Part shown: positions 1 through 12,010 of the stretch, piece by piece
Layout: each line of letters starts with the position of its first letter
How positions within the stretch are numbered: the stretch's first letter is position 1
Assembly (NCBI GenBank): GCA_017590115.1
Contig: JAGGNK010006448.1
Coordinates: 3,827,987-3,891,986 of the forward strand
Direction: 5' to 3'
DNA length: 64,000 bases
DNA from: Montifringilla adamsi
Lineage: Eukaryota; Chordata; Aves; Passeriformes; Passeridae
Translations under genes and position numbers: made by a program
Notes under the pieces: model-generated
Told to the model about the DNA's origin: nothing
Databases searched by the model: none
The model's input: only the letters and a program-made list of their open reading frames with translations

Positions 1-1167
1 AGGTTGCTTACACCCTAGTGATTTTTTAGTGGGTTATGTTTCCCTGTCCTTCTTCATGACTCCTTTTAAAAATCTGTTCACCATTAGACTGCACTGGATG
101 TAGAAAAATAATCAAAATATCAGCAATAATATATTTCCTACAAAATCTTAACTCCTGAGAGTAGTGCTAGCAGCTGACATAACATATTATAGTGGTATTT
201 TCAAAACCACCTAGGGATCTTGTCAGAGACTTTATTTTAGTGTCTAACCTACATTGTATTAGAAGGCGAGCCCACACTAGTCCTCTGTAGACACTTTGGC
301 TGCAGAAGAGAAGGACAACATGTGACCAAATGAGATATCTACAGTGGTGCCTTGAACAGTGCAGGTGAATCACACCTGTGTATTTCTCTGGCTGTCTTTA
401 GAGAAGCTTAATGTGACAAGCTCGGCTCTAGGTGTCAGGGTGGTTACTTCTAGTAACACCCTATGTGCCTGCTCTACTCACAGACCCCAGAATTTGGTAT
501 TCTTGGTTCCTCAGTTCCTCTGAGTGCACAGGAAGAAGTGGACCCTCCATTAAGTTGCCATGTAATTAGCTGCTACTGCTGTAACATTTACAAGCAAGAG
601 AAGCAGGTGTGAGTATTTTCCTCTCCGAGATAGGAGGGGAGAAATGTACCTCCATTTCTTTCTTCCCAGTGAACACCTCAGACAGAAAACTTTCTTGTGA
701 AAGTTTTTTTCTTTAAGAAAAGAACTCTTCATCTAATTCTTCACGCTTAAAAGAAGGAATACAAAGTCTAAACACAAGGAAGGGTTTCAAGGCTGTGTAA
801 GCCCAGTTTCATGGTCTTCTTTATATTAACTGAGACATGATGTCTCTGGAAGAGATTTCTGATGCACATGTATTTGGATTTTTTTCAGCTGGTTATTTTA
901 GAACAAAGTTTATTGTCACAGCCACCCCAAAAGTTAACCTTTCCCTACTAGGGAGAAGCATTTAGGACAATGCATTTGGCTGTGAAATCTTGTGCCTGAT
1001 ATTTCTGTTGGATATGTGTTCTTGGTTCCAGCCCCAGGAAGGGTACCCAAAAACCAGCAAGAACGTGTCTAAATGAAGATCTGATGTCACATTGGATGCT
1101 TCCGAAGAAGCAGAAAGCCTAACTGATGAATTCCTAATTCCTAGCCTATGATCTGAAATCTTTACAA
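1..1167. other. Unique-looking non-coding DNA
   Basis: AT-rich sequence with stops in all frames and only short open frames of 60-82 codons with no recognisable domain. I see no repeat family, tandem array or RNA gene before the CR1 piece that begins near 1168. Confidence 0.6.
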
Positions 1168-1482
1168 AAAACACAGAACAATTTGGGTTGGAAGGGGCCT
1201 TAGAGATCATATAGTTCCAACCCCCATTTCCACTAGACCAGGTTGCTCAAAGCCCCATCCAACCTGGCTTTGAACACTGTCAGGCATGGGGCATTCACAA
1301 CTTCTCTGGGCAACCTGTTCCAGTGCCTCAGCATCCTCACAGTAAAGAATTTCTTCCCAATATCTCACCTAAATCTGTCCCTTCCTGTTTAAAACCATTG
1401 CCCTGTGTCCTAGCACTATGTGTCCTTGTCAGAAGTCCCTCTTCAGCCATCTTGTAGGCCTCCTTTAGGTACTTTGTTTTTC
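1168..1482 (-). mobile_element. CR1 LINE 3' fragment (reversed)
   Basis: Read on the minus strand this is the 3' end of a chicken-repeat-1 (CR1) non-LTR retrotransposon: the last part of the reverse-transcriptase reading frame plus the 3' untranslated region. On the plus strand the diagnostic order is the 'gggttggaagg' block near 1183, 'agaccaggttgctcaaagcc' near 1236, the 'ctgggcaacctgttccagtg' block near 1307 and the 'tcttgtaggcctcctttag' block near 1452. The copy is heavily 5'-truncated, as is usual for CR1, and its 3' tail is degenerate rather than a clean ATTCTATG array. It is dead: no open frame survives. CR1 is typical of birds and other sauropsids, which supports the taxonomic call. 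Confidence 0.95.
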
Positions 1483-4400
1483 AAGTTTTTTCTTCCCCCA
1501 ACAATTATTGTTGCCAGAGTATCAGGGTGGTTGAAACATACCTATAATTTCTTAGGCAGAGTAGGAATTAGCATGTGCCTGTGACAATATGTCATGCACA
1601 GTAAATAATTTAACTGTAACATAGCTCAGGGATATGTATTCAAAGGAAGTTTGAGATATTTGGCAGTCAGTGAATTTCTTTGCACAGGGATGGAAGAGGT
1701 TATTATCTCATCTCTAATATAAATACTTACAACTGGTAGCAGAGCTCTATGATGATAGTGTGCTAGTTAATGTCATTCAGGTAAATAAGGAAATTTCAGA
1801 CCAAATATTTATGTCAGAAATTATGGTGCCATTTATAACCCTATTTTTAGCACACTGAGAATAATAAAAACCATGATTTAATAGGCTTTAATAGGCAAAG
1901 TTAGAAGCAGGAAAGAGGGATTTTCATAAGAGGCCCTCATTTCCTTAAGGGAACCTTTTTTTTCCCCATCTTCTCATTGGTATAACTTAAGTAGCAGTAC
2001 AACCTATAGACTTGCAGAAAGCTTGATATTTGGGCTCTGCAACCAAAGGCTGCCCCACCTCATTCTGGTTCCACTACCCTATGCCAGGTGAGCTGCCCCG
2101 TTCACTGCTGTCTCCTTAATGGGTGGTTACAGAGACCTTTACAACAGAACTGCTATCACCTAATTTTCAGAAAAGTTCTCACTTCAGTATCCACTTCTTT
2201 GGTCATCTCCAACAATGAAGTCAATGGAACTGATTTAATTAGATACTGGCACAAATGAAAATGTTACAGCTTCTTTTATACATAAAAAGGGAAGGAAATT
2301 GGTATTCTGTACATTAAGAAATTTACTTCAAGTCAGGAGAAAATTGCCTACCCTTTTACAATACTCTGTGTGATAATGAAAGTCTTTTGTCTCTGTGATG
2401 TGGATGAAAAATATTTTGAAGTTGGTCCCTTTACATATGCTGTAATTAAATTCAAAAGGAGCTATAATTCAAATTGACGCATCTGAAAACATCTAGCAAA
2501 AATGGGTGATTTTATTAGTTCAGAGAAGATGTGCATGTTGAAGTGTCAGTTTAAAGTTAATTTCATATTAATTTGTGTACACATTAGAGAAGTTCAGAGA
2601 AGACTTTATGTACAAGGTAAAACATCAATTTAAAATTAATTTTGCCTTTGAAGACGTGTTCTTTTTTTGAAGTAGAAACTCTATTCTCAAAATAACTTGA
2701 AATCCTTATCAAGAAAGGATATTAGCAGCCTTCAATTTTAGCAAGACTTTCCTCTCTCTTCTCCAGGTTTCTTTTATCATCTAACATTTGACCCATACTT
2801 ATCAATATGTATTGTAAACTCCTAAAGCTTGTCAACAGAGAAAATGCAGTTCTAATGTAGGTAGAGATAAATATAACCTCACAACTTGTTTCCCATGATC
2901 CACCCATGAGCAACTTGTTTGAGGTTTGTGGTTTCTTCCTCAGAGAAAGCTCCCTCATTGTCTTCAAAGAATGATTGATTCAGTGAGCTGAACTAAGGAC
3001 AAGAAGTCACGGGAGAGGTCTCTGCCCCAGTATCATGGCCTGGAAGAATGATGATAGGTTATCATTTCCCTTTTGTTGCAATGAATTCAGTTCATGGATA
3101 TGCTATGGATAAACATCTAACAGGAACCAATCCCTTTTAGAATTGCTCTCAGACCTGGCAGTTAGAGAAGTCCTTGAGATTGTTGTGAACCATACAACAG
3201 AAAGTCTGAGGTGCATTTTAGCATCTTAGGTAATATTTGAAGAATATGTTGAAATGTCATTTAATCAGGGCTTTGTAGAATAGATGAACATTTTTGTTTT
3301 GACGTAGACTTTGTTTAGTGAGCATTAATTGCCAGGAAAACATATTCTGTTTAAGGGGGTTGAATAAATATAAACCACAGTTTCTTTATCTCTTTTCTTT
3401 CAGTTCTCAGAAAGTATTGCCTTCTTCGCTGAAAAAAATCTGTCAATCTTAGTGATTACCACAATATCTATACAAACACAAAAATGCATTAACGTTATGA
3501 TGAAATTGCAATTTCTGAATATCTGATCCAACAGACTTTCCCCACTTTTTCCAGACTTTCTCTTGTCCCTTTTTATGCTTATTTTGTTTTTCCTATTTGT
3601 TACCAGACTGGAAAACTGTTTTTTCCTTCAGTTTTGCCCACAGTAAGCTGTTCAGAACTGATTTGCAGTTCAGTGCAGAAGTGTTTTAAACCCATGACGA
3701 AATAGTGTTTTCTCAAACGTAGTTCAACATCTACATGAAGGCTGGTAACTGAGCTACAAATGAAAAAAGTACATGACTTAATGCAGCCTCCTGATCTTTG
3801 CCTTTACAATGGCCTTTTGTTCTATAAGCTTCCATGTGGGAAGATTAGGGAGGGTCAGTAAACAAAAATGTCTTTGCATGTCTTAAGAGATCTAAGTGCT
3901 CTGCCTGTAGAGTCAGCAACTTCCCATTGAGTTTCAAATAATCTGAAAGAGATGAGTTCCTTTCGCAGCATGAAAATTCTGGCTGGGGCAATGGGTATTG
4001 TCTTCTGATTCCTCACAATCTCAGAGTCAGAGCAATGTGACTGGGCCACCTGGCTAGTGGGTGTTTTTGCCACTTTTGCTTTGTCAAAACTAATCATCAA
4101 GTGCACGTACTAACTCTCCTCATTCCAGGAAACACATTTCCTTAATAATACATATTTCCTTTATAATTTATAAAACAAAACAAATGCTTTGTAACAGATT
4201 CAGTGGCAGAAGAACTGTAGAACTGTGGAGAAATAAAGAAGAATTTGAAGGGTTGTGGGAGACACATAAGGTGTAGGGGATGCTGTACACAGACTATAAT
4301 TTGGCTCACCCGTTCGTATTCTTAGGAAACTGTTATGGAGCATCTGAAAGGTGAATCGTTGTGAAGAAGCAAATTTATAAGTCTGATGCAGCATCTTAGC

Positions 4401-7400
4401 CTTTGGCTGATGTGAGAATTTTAGGATCAGGCCTTGAAAAGATAATTTTGGTTTATCATAGATTGATAAAAGTAAAGAGTTAATTTGCTACCTGTACAGT
4501 CTCACGCTGTACACACTGCTAAGACAAGCAACTCTAAATAAAGCAGGAGTCCAAAACCCACAGGCTTTTATGATCACTGAGATGAGCTATAAGATACACA
4601 GCGATGTTCAATTCATAACACAGAAGCTTTGCAAGGAATTTGAGTACTAATAACTGAGCTATTGATGTGACTGTTTATTCCAACCATTTACAAACATAGG
4701 GGATTATGCAATGCTCTGACATAATTTCTGCTAGCAGCTGGAAACCTCTGCTGAACATCTGTCTGAAGTGCTATTCCCATAATTCTTCTGCCAAAACTAG
4801 TTGAGTAAATTGAAACAAAATTCCAATTTTTATTTCTTTATCAAAACTTGTGTTGCCTTTCAAGGCAAAACACTTTTGTGAAAACTCTTTCAACAATTCT
4901 TTGTGCTATTCCTCTAGCCTTTAGTTACATTTTGTCTCATAAATATGTAGAACACTGGAACACATGTCACTGTGTCAGAAGATTCATGAAATCCATTTGC
5001 ACTAGCTGTTATTTATATGTTGGCAGCTTGCTTTGAAATGATTGTTTGCTCTCTCAGAAGCATGGACAATTTTAACCAGGGGTCTCAGTACTGAAAAGGC
5101 AGAGAAATGGTGTGGGGACTAGTATATAATTTTAACTTTCATTAATTATGAGGGTGAAATGGGAAAGAGGTAGGAAAAATGTTTATCCCTTTCATTATAC
5201 CTAGAAGTGTAAGTAGAAAAGCAGGGTAACTAAATGAAGGAAAGATTCCTTTTCCCATAATGTGAATTTGCTCTGGCTAGGTGTCCTTTTAGAGGATTTC
5301 CATTGATCTTGACCTGTATCCTGAATAAAACATGAAACAACATGAGAGGCAATTTAATTTTCCAGATGGAGAACGAAGACCTCTGGTCCTGAACTAATTT
5401 TAACTATGTCCTTAGCTCTTCTTAGCTTTGGGTTTATTTCTTCTAACTTACGTCAAAATAGGTTAAAAGAGTTGAACTCTGGTACTGTCTGTTTCTGCTC
5501 ATTGACTTGAGCAGCTTGGACTGACTGTTTTGGATTTACACATGTTCCTTTCATGTATGTTTCTAAACTTAAAGCATCGTCTTCCCATGTTTAATCTCTT
5601 TATATTTTACTTAAATTCTAAAATAGGGATAATTGGGGTATAATATAAGTTCATTTTTGTGCGGGAAATTGTGTGTAAAAAAGTTACACAAATTCATTCT
5701 AGGGGTAGCAAGTCCCACAAGGAATCATTACTACTCAGATGTGAAGACATGCAGTGGGCAAAAGACTCAGGTCTTTACAACACCCACTTACATTCTTTTG
5801 AATAAAATAATAATAAAGAAAACATAAGGCTTTCTGTGGTGGGAATGACTAATTTTCTTATAACTAAATAAGGTAGAATTGTCTATTTTTTTATTTCTAA
5901 GTGCTATTATTTGCAGATTCAGAGAATTCTGTTTTTCGGAATTTATTCTATCCTCATTTATCCTACCACTAACATAGAAGCTAGAGAAATTAAACTAATG
6001 GATATAAGTGTCACTGAGATTAGCTCTGTGATTTTGTGATTTAACATACACTTCTCCCTCCACTCGTGACAAAGGACACTTTTGGTCATAGGGAAAGAGA
6101 CATATCTGGTATATCAGAAGAGGACTCTCCAATCTTAACTGATAAGAGTGTCCAGCTCTATGCAATAGGTTTTATATACACCCTGACCCAGTTGCTTTTT
6201 TAAGTCCTTAATTTATAGGTCTTACAAAGTCTACTCTGTCTCCCAAATAAGCCATTAGGTCATCAGGATCCATAATTTATTAAACTGCATTTTGTGAACA
6301 GGGAGTTCATCTGTGAGGATATTGTGTTTCCTAAGGAAGTGTGGAAGAAATTTGCCAAAAAGGAACAAAGGTTAAAAATTCAACAGATCCGTCTGTTTCT
6401 CTTGAGTTCCTATAACAGATATTTGTGAACAGATGTGAGATGGAAGTAGAAAGAAAACTTCCAGTGAAATGCTGAAGTGAAGGGTACCAATGCAGTGAGC
6501 TGCATCTCTAAAATGAAAACCACTTCAACTAGAATGAAAAAAGCCCCAAATCCCAGTACCTACTAGGGTAATGCACTAAAATGCAAAAGCTCAGATGCAC
6601 AAGAGGATTCAGTCCTTACAGCTATTTCGTGTTCAAGGTTCTCAATTTCCACACCTCAGCAGTTACCTCACTCTCCTGTTACATACAAGACATTCTGAAC
6701 TTGCTGGAGTGTTGACTTGGGAATGCTAGGCATCCCAGGCCATACCCAGAGAATGTCCTACAGCTGTCTTTGATGGGTAGGTTTCTCCTATTAGCTGCTC
6801 ATATTATAAGTCATTCTTAGTACAGAAACTGCTTTGTGCAAAAGCCTTCAGTCTTCATTCTCTTCTTTACTCAATAACCGACTCATGGTAGTGTTTGCCT
6901 GAGCTGTTGGAGGTGTTATTCCTTACAGCTTCTGCATGAGTCAGTCTGGACATAGCATCTCTAAAATTTGGAATAAAAATGGCTTGTGATTGCTGGTGGG
7001 TGGGGAAGGAACAGGGTGTCTTTAGCTCTTCTGGTAGATCTGTTTTTCTTCCCATGGCAGGATCAAATGTTTATTGGGCCAAAGAAACACTGAGAACTAC
7101 TTTGGAACCTAATGATGGGGAAACTCAGCTGGCAGTGGGAAGCCTGTTTAAGAGTGCCTAATCCAGTGAGACAGTTTTTACAAAGGGGAATATGTTCAAC
7201 AGAGATGAACTTGAATTCTGGGTCTCTGACAACACCAGGCTCAGATCTTCTGTGTGACATATCAGGGTTGGCAGGAAGCATAAAAGAAAGTTTCATTTTT
7301 ATTTCTTCATGTATCACATTCTTCACCTATATCTAGTGAACATTAGGCTTTTGGGAGAATCGGAGAAGGTATCATAATTTCTTTCTACAATGCTGAATAG

Positions 7401-7539
7401 ATTTATTAGAGAGTGCCGAATCAGGCTTATATCTTGGAAGGCCTTCACAACACAAAATCCCAAGCACAAGAAATTGTTTAACTTAATAAGAATCTGTTTT
7501 GCCTTTCATCCCAGTATTCATTATTAGCCAATATGATAG
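1483..7539. other. Unique-looking non-coding DNA
   Basis: About 6 kb of AT-rich sequence with no recognisable coding exon, transposon or tandem array. The open frames here are short (60-87 codons), lack known motifs and overlap each other on opposite strands near 6867-7336, which suggests chance. I see no RNA gene. Confidence 0.55.
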
Positions 7540-8130
7540 TTTAGATTGCTGCCTTCTCTGGGAAATCATCTTGTGTTGCAACCCAGGCAAGCATTAGAGC
7601 CGTGAGTCATGCTAAGCAGCAAGATGCTTGGAATATGGGGGCTGCAGTCCTTTTGGGGCATGGCTCCTGTGTAATTAAAAGCTGGGAAATGCTGTAGTGC
7701 TATTTCTCAGGGCTACCTTCAGAGAGGTTTTGAGCACTTTTAGGGCACCATGCTATAAGTCTAGCTTGTCTAGCTGTCTAGCTTGGTCAGTTGTAGGTAC
7801 TGCTGTAACTTTTCAGGCAGTAGTTGTTAGTCAGCAAAAAATCCAGTATTAGAGCAATCACTAACAGCACCATAATAATTACATGCTTAAGGAGGCCGTA
7901 AATCCCCTATTGTATTACAGCTGGGGTGTTTTAATGGGAAATGGATAATGTCTCCAACTGCCTCCAAACAGCTGACTTTAGGGTGTGATTTTACAATTAG
8001 CCTAAGTTAATACATGTCCCCACTGCAGCTATGATGACTAGCACTGCCTTCGCCTTAATGCTAGCCACATATTGTCTCTTCTATGCCATCAACTGTGTGA
8101 CGTCATGGAAGTTTGATAGCTCCCTGATTT
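7540..8130. promoter_or_regulatory. Regulatory-looking non-coding stretch with CRE, E-boxes and TAAT cores
   Basis: Seen: two CAGCTG E-boxes at 7918-7923 and 7969-7974, several TAATTA/TAATTG-type homeodomain cores, a threefold 'gtctagct' motif at 7759-7785 and a perfect TGACGTCA palindrome at 8098-8105. Sequence complexity is high, with no simple repeats. Clustering of such sites is typical of developmental enhancers and conserved non-coding elements. Inference only: short motifs are common by chance in AT-rich DNA and conservation cannot be judged from one sequence. Confidence 0.2.
8098..8105. promoter_or_regulatory. Perfect cAMP-response element (TGACGTCA)
   Basis: An exact 8-bp palindromic CRE, the binding site of CREB/ATF bZIP dimers, with an intact central CpG. 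CpG is depleted in most of this window, so a full CRE is less frequent than base composition alone would give. Whether it is occupied cannot be told from sequence, and there is no nearby gene start to assign it to. Confidence 0.35.
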
Positions 8131-9923
8131 GACTCTTGATTAGCTTTCAGTCAGACAGACTTCCTTATCCAGCTGCCAAAACTTATTTAATCGTTTGGGC
8201 AGTATGGTGGAAGGGGATGGGATGCACTTCTGGAGTGACAAGGTACGCAAAGGTACCCTTCAGACCTGTTCCTTTATGTAAAAGCTTTTGCTTCTGCAGT
8301 GAGGACAAAATGATGATGCAGCAGAGATGATGATTCTCTGCAATAGAAAAAAATTCTTGTTTTGCTTATCTGTCCTTAGAGCCTATATCTGCAGGCACTC
8401 TCAATGTCAAACACTGACTCAGCAGAAATCTCATATGTGGCATCCAAAATCTGTACTTCTTAAGATGACAATACTACATAAAGAAAACATCAAGGAATCT
8501 TAACCATTTCTCAAAGTATTTGTTATTATAGCCTTTGGAATAGAAGAAAAATCACGTTTGGTTTTCTTTCCACCTCAGTAAATTCAAACAAAAAGACAGA
8601 ATTTCAAACACGCTTTATCTTGTATACACAGTAGAACATGCCAGCTTATAGCAAGAAAGAGATCATGACCCTAGAGTAACTCACCTCATTTAGAGATAAT
8701 GGAGTACAATCAAATATAAACAATTTGAAATGCTAGCGCAATGCAGACTTTGCCTGTGATGCTTAAGAGCAGATTAGATTTATAAAGCCATTTGGAGCAA
8801 CCTTTGCTGCATATAATTTTGAACAGCTCAGCATTAGAAATGTTTGATAGTGTAAGTACTAAAATATTATTGCTACTTGTATCCAAACACCTTGTCTGAA
8901 TTGTATACTAACTTTCTAGTTATCCAAATATTTATTAAGCTTGGATTTGAAAACCATTCAGTATGAAGTTGCTAAGATAAGGTTAGCTCAAGAAATCACT
9001 AAGACTCTTTGCCCATCTTTCTTCCTATGGCTACAGTGCAGTGCACTCGTTACTTGAAATTGATTCATTTTCAAATCACAGGGTGGGAGACACACCAAAT
9101 CTGTGAGGATTTTGTTGTAAGTAAAATGAGAGACATTCTTTGGCACAATGAGTTTTGAATGGCAGAGTGCTGGTAAACTTGGGAAGTTCTGAAAGGTGAA
9201 CTGTACTGCTGAGGTACCTCCTCAGTGCTGCAACCAGATTAGCTTGGAAATTGTTTTGAAAATAATGTAATGATAACCACTTGTTTGGAAAATAAATTCT
9301 CTATTCTTTGAGTGTGTTGTTTTCCCTCCATTGACATATTTCCTACATGCTTTTCACACTAACCTTATTTGTCCCCTGAGTGGCTCAATCTTGCTTTGGT
9401 TGTGAATGATTCAGGACGGGAAATGGAATCTATTTGACAGTTTATCAGAAACTAAATTGACTGATTATTGAAAAATCAGGTATTTGGACTAATGATTCTT
9501 CAGGGGATATCAGTTCTATGACTAAGTATTTCTACAGTGCACTCTAAACTTCAGTCTTCTTATTGATATATTAATAGCAACGGCAGAAGTCATGTCTTTG
9601 TCGCAGGCTACTTCCTGTCTGTCCCCAGGTAAAGCTGACTCTGTAGTAGCAGTACCAAAGCAAAATCATTATTCAGAATTCTCTAAGTGTGCAAGTCTCC
9701 TCACTGTATATAGAGAGAACTGTATAGCTAGGAAGATAATAAATTGATCAAAATCATGTTTCCACCACTACACAAGTATCTAAATGATACAAATATAGTA
9801 GAGACAAAATTCTAGCTAAGAAATGTAAGTGGAAAATAAATAGTTTTACACATTTTCAAAAAATGTGTAGAGAGTAAAAATATTGATGTTAACTCCAGCC
9901 TGACTTTAAAGATCAATAACCAT
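8131..9923. other. Unique-looking non-coding DNA
   Basis: No coding exon or transposon recognised. Two isolated splice-like signals are present: a minus-strand donor (GAG followed by GTGAGT) at about 8688, with all upstream frames closed, and a pyrimidine tract ending CCCCAG directly followed by GTAAAG at 9628/9629 on the plus strand. Neither is attached to an open exon. Confidence 0.5.
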
Positions 9924-9993
9924 GGAAAAGGAAAAGGAAAAGGAAAAGGAAAAGGAAAAGGAAAAGGAAAAGGAAAAGGAAAAGGAAAAGGAA
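9924..9993. repeat. (GGAAAA)n hexamer microsatellite
   Basis: About 11.5 near-perfect copies of GGAAAA over 70 bp, purine-only on the plus strand. It creates a spurious minus-strand open frame with alternating Phe-Leu. Near-perfect units suggest a recently active, length-polymorphic locus. All-purine tracts like this can adopt triplex structures. Confidence 0.97.
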
Positions 9994-11889
9994 GGACAAC
10001 TTCCCAAAAATTATGGAAGAACTTCTAACCACCTGGCAGCTGCTGGCCTTCTGAGTACCTGCTGAAAGCAGTGATATGTATAAGCTATAACATATACATA
10101 TTATGTATATATATCTATCTATATCTTGAGTCATGTTGAAAAACTGTGCATCTAATTTCCTGTGTTTATGCATGTAAGAAAAAGGAAGACAAAAGAGAAA
10201 GAGAGAGAAAAGACTGGGGAGAATTCTTGCATAAACTTATTCATTTGCCCTTCAAAGCAAAGGGTCAACTATTCTTTAAATGTTTTAGGTACATCTTACG
10301 AATAGGTATTATCTAGCCTACCGGTTTCTCTAGGGCCATCCAATTTATTCAGTTTTTACTGATATGTTAGGTCATAAAAAGCCAGTCTAACAAATAAGAA
10401 TACTCTTGCAGTACCAGTTGAATCCCTTGACACAAATTTCCTTTGGCATGGTGGTTCTAACTGGCACACAAATGGTTTGGTCCCTCAGGAAAAGCAGATG
10501 CAACCCCAAGCTTATATTGTACACAGCATAGTGAAACCCACCCAAATAAGTTGGCATGGTGCAGCAGAAAAATTAAGTGATGAAAAGGCACTTTTTAAAG
10601 ATGTTTTAAGAATATTGTTTTTATTGTACAGGATTTGCAATACTTACTAAGCTTGCTCACACACTGCTTCTGGAGCATTTAACTTTCAGAGGAATCTGAG
10701 TTGCTTCAGGGGGAAGAGAGCCTGGGTTCCTGTATGGGACCAGTGCTTTGGTCTGTGTGGTAACACTGTCAACAAATGAAGCAAGTAAGGTCAATTAGTG
10801 ACTTCTGCTGAGAAGTGGAGACCAAGGCACTGCTTGCTTGTTTAAAGAGTGTAGGAAAAACACATCTGGAAGTCTGAAACAAGAAAGGGACTAAACACTA
10901 TTTGCTTTGAGGGCTGTCAGGCACTTTTCCTGTCTTTCCCCTCTCTTACGTATTTTTTGCCTGAGTTGCCAGTTGGATGAGCAGGGTAATTAGGAGTGAC
11001 ACGCAGCCTGTGAGTGTAGCCAAGTCCTGGAATCTGCTGCTGTTCGTGTCATGGAGAAAGGATACAGTCAGACAAGGAATGTTATTTCCTGCACTTAATA
11101 GCTGATCAGTCATTTGAAATGTACATATGACTGGAGAAATAACAACTGCCAGAAATAAATGTACCAGAAGAGAAAGGTCCTGCTTCTTGTTTGGTAACCA
11201 GCTGCTATTCTTAGAATCCTTAAAGGTTAAAAAATCCTAATAATACATTTATAATACTTAACTTGGGGGTACATGAGGTTTGAAAATTCTCTATAAACAT
11301 TGAAAGTAATTGAAATTGTCTGGATTACTAGCACCTGCAATTTTGCAGGCTTCTTCAGCTACAAGTTCTATCCAGACCCTTGTCAATGGCTTGCTCTTTG
11401 ATATATCACTAAACCATTTCTATCACCCACGACTTTTGGCATTATCTGCTGAAGAATAAAGGTATGTTTTATGTGAAAACTCCTGACAAGGCATCTAGAA
11501 AAATCCTCATTCATCTCTTAATGAAAACTAATGAAAACTAACTGCAAGTGTGGAAGGTTTCTTTCCAATGAATTGTAAGATTTCAGTCTAACTATGAGGT
11601 GTTTTGAGCTGGTTGAGAGGAACCTGACTCAAATCAGTCTTGTCAGAAAAGAGAACTAGGAATCAATGTTCTCCATTCTTAAATCCCACTTAAAATCTGT
11701 TTAAGGAATAGAATCACAATAATAGAGCTCACCATTTCAGTGGAGGAGCAATATTGGAAAATTCCATTATTCTCTTGCTGTGCACTCTTGCACTGTGTAA
11801 TCCCTATCTTGAATTGATTAAACTTCTTAAAGAAAGATGAAAGGGAAAAACAAGAAGATTCCCATACAAGGGAATCTCAGGAGGCTTAA
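9994..11889. other. Unique-looking non-coding DNA
   Basis: AT-rich, no open frame of interest. It contains a short AT-alternating stretch near 10090-10125 and a perfect 10-bp duplication (ATGAAAACTA twice) at 11521-11540. No gene or transposon recognised. Confidence 0.55.
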
Positions 11890-12010
11890 TAAGAACAACT
11901 GCAAGGTGCTGCAATCCCTGTTATCAACACAGGCTGGAGGATGAACAGATGGAGAGCAGCCCTGCCAAGTTGGCCTTGTCGATGCTGGTGGGTGAGAGGC
12001 TGGATGTGAG
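11890..12010 (+). mobile_element. CR1 LINE internal fragment
   Basis: This matches the C-terminal coding part of CR1 ORF2: 'tgcaaggtgctgc' near 11900, 'aacacaggctgg' near 11925, 'agcagccctgcc' near 11956 and 'ctggtgggtgagaggctgg' near 11985. The same blocks recur, better preserved, in the copy at 59380. Unusually for CR1, the 3' untranslated end is absent: the similarity stops near 12010 and unique sequence follows. The piece is therefore the remnant of an insertion later cut by deletion. It has no coding capacity. Confidence 0.85.

Noticed and set aside
8688..8760. Minus-strand GAG/GTGAGT donor
   Set aside because: The upstream interval to the nearest acceptor has stops in all frames; no coding exon.
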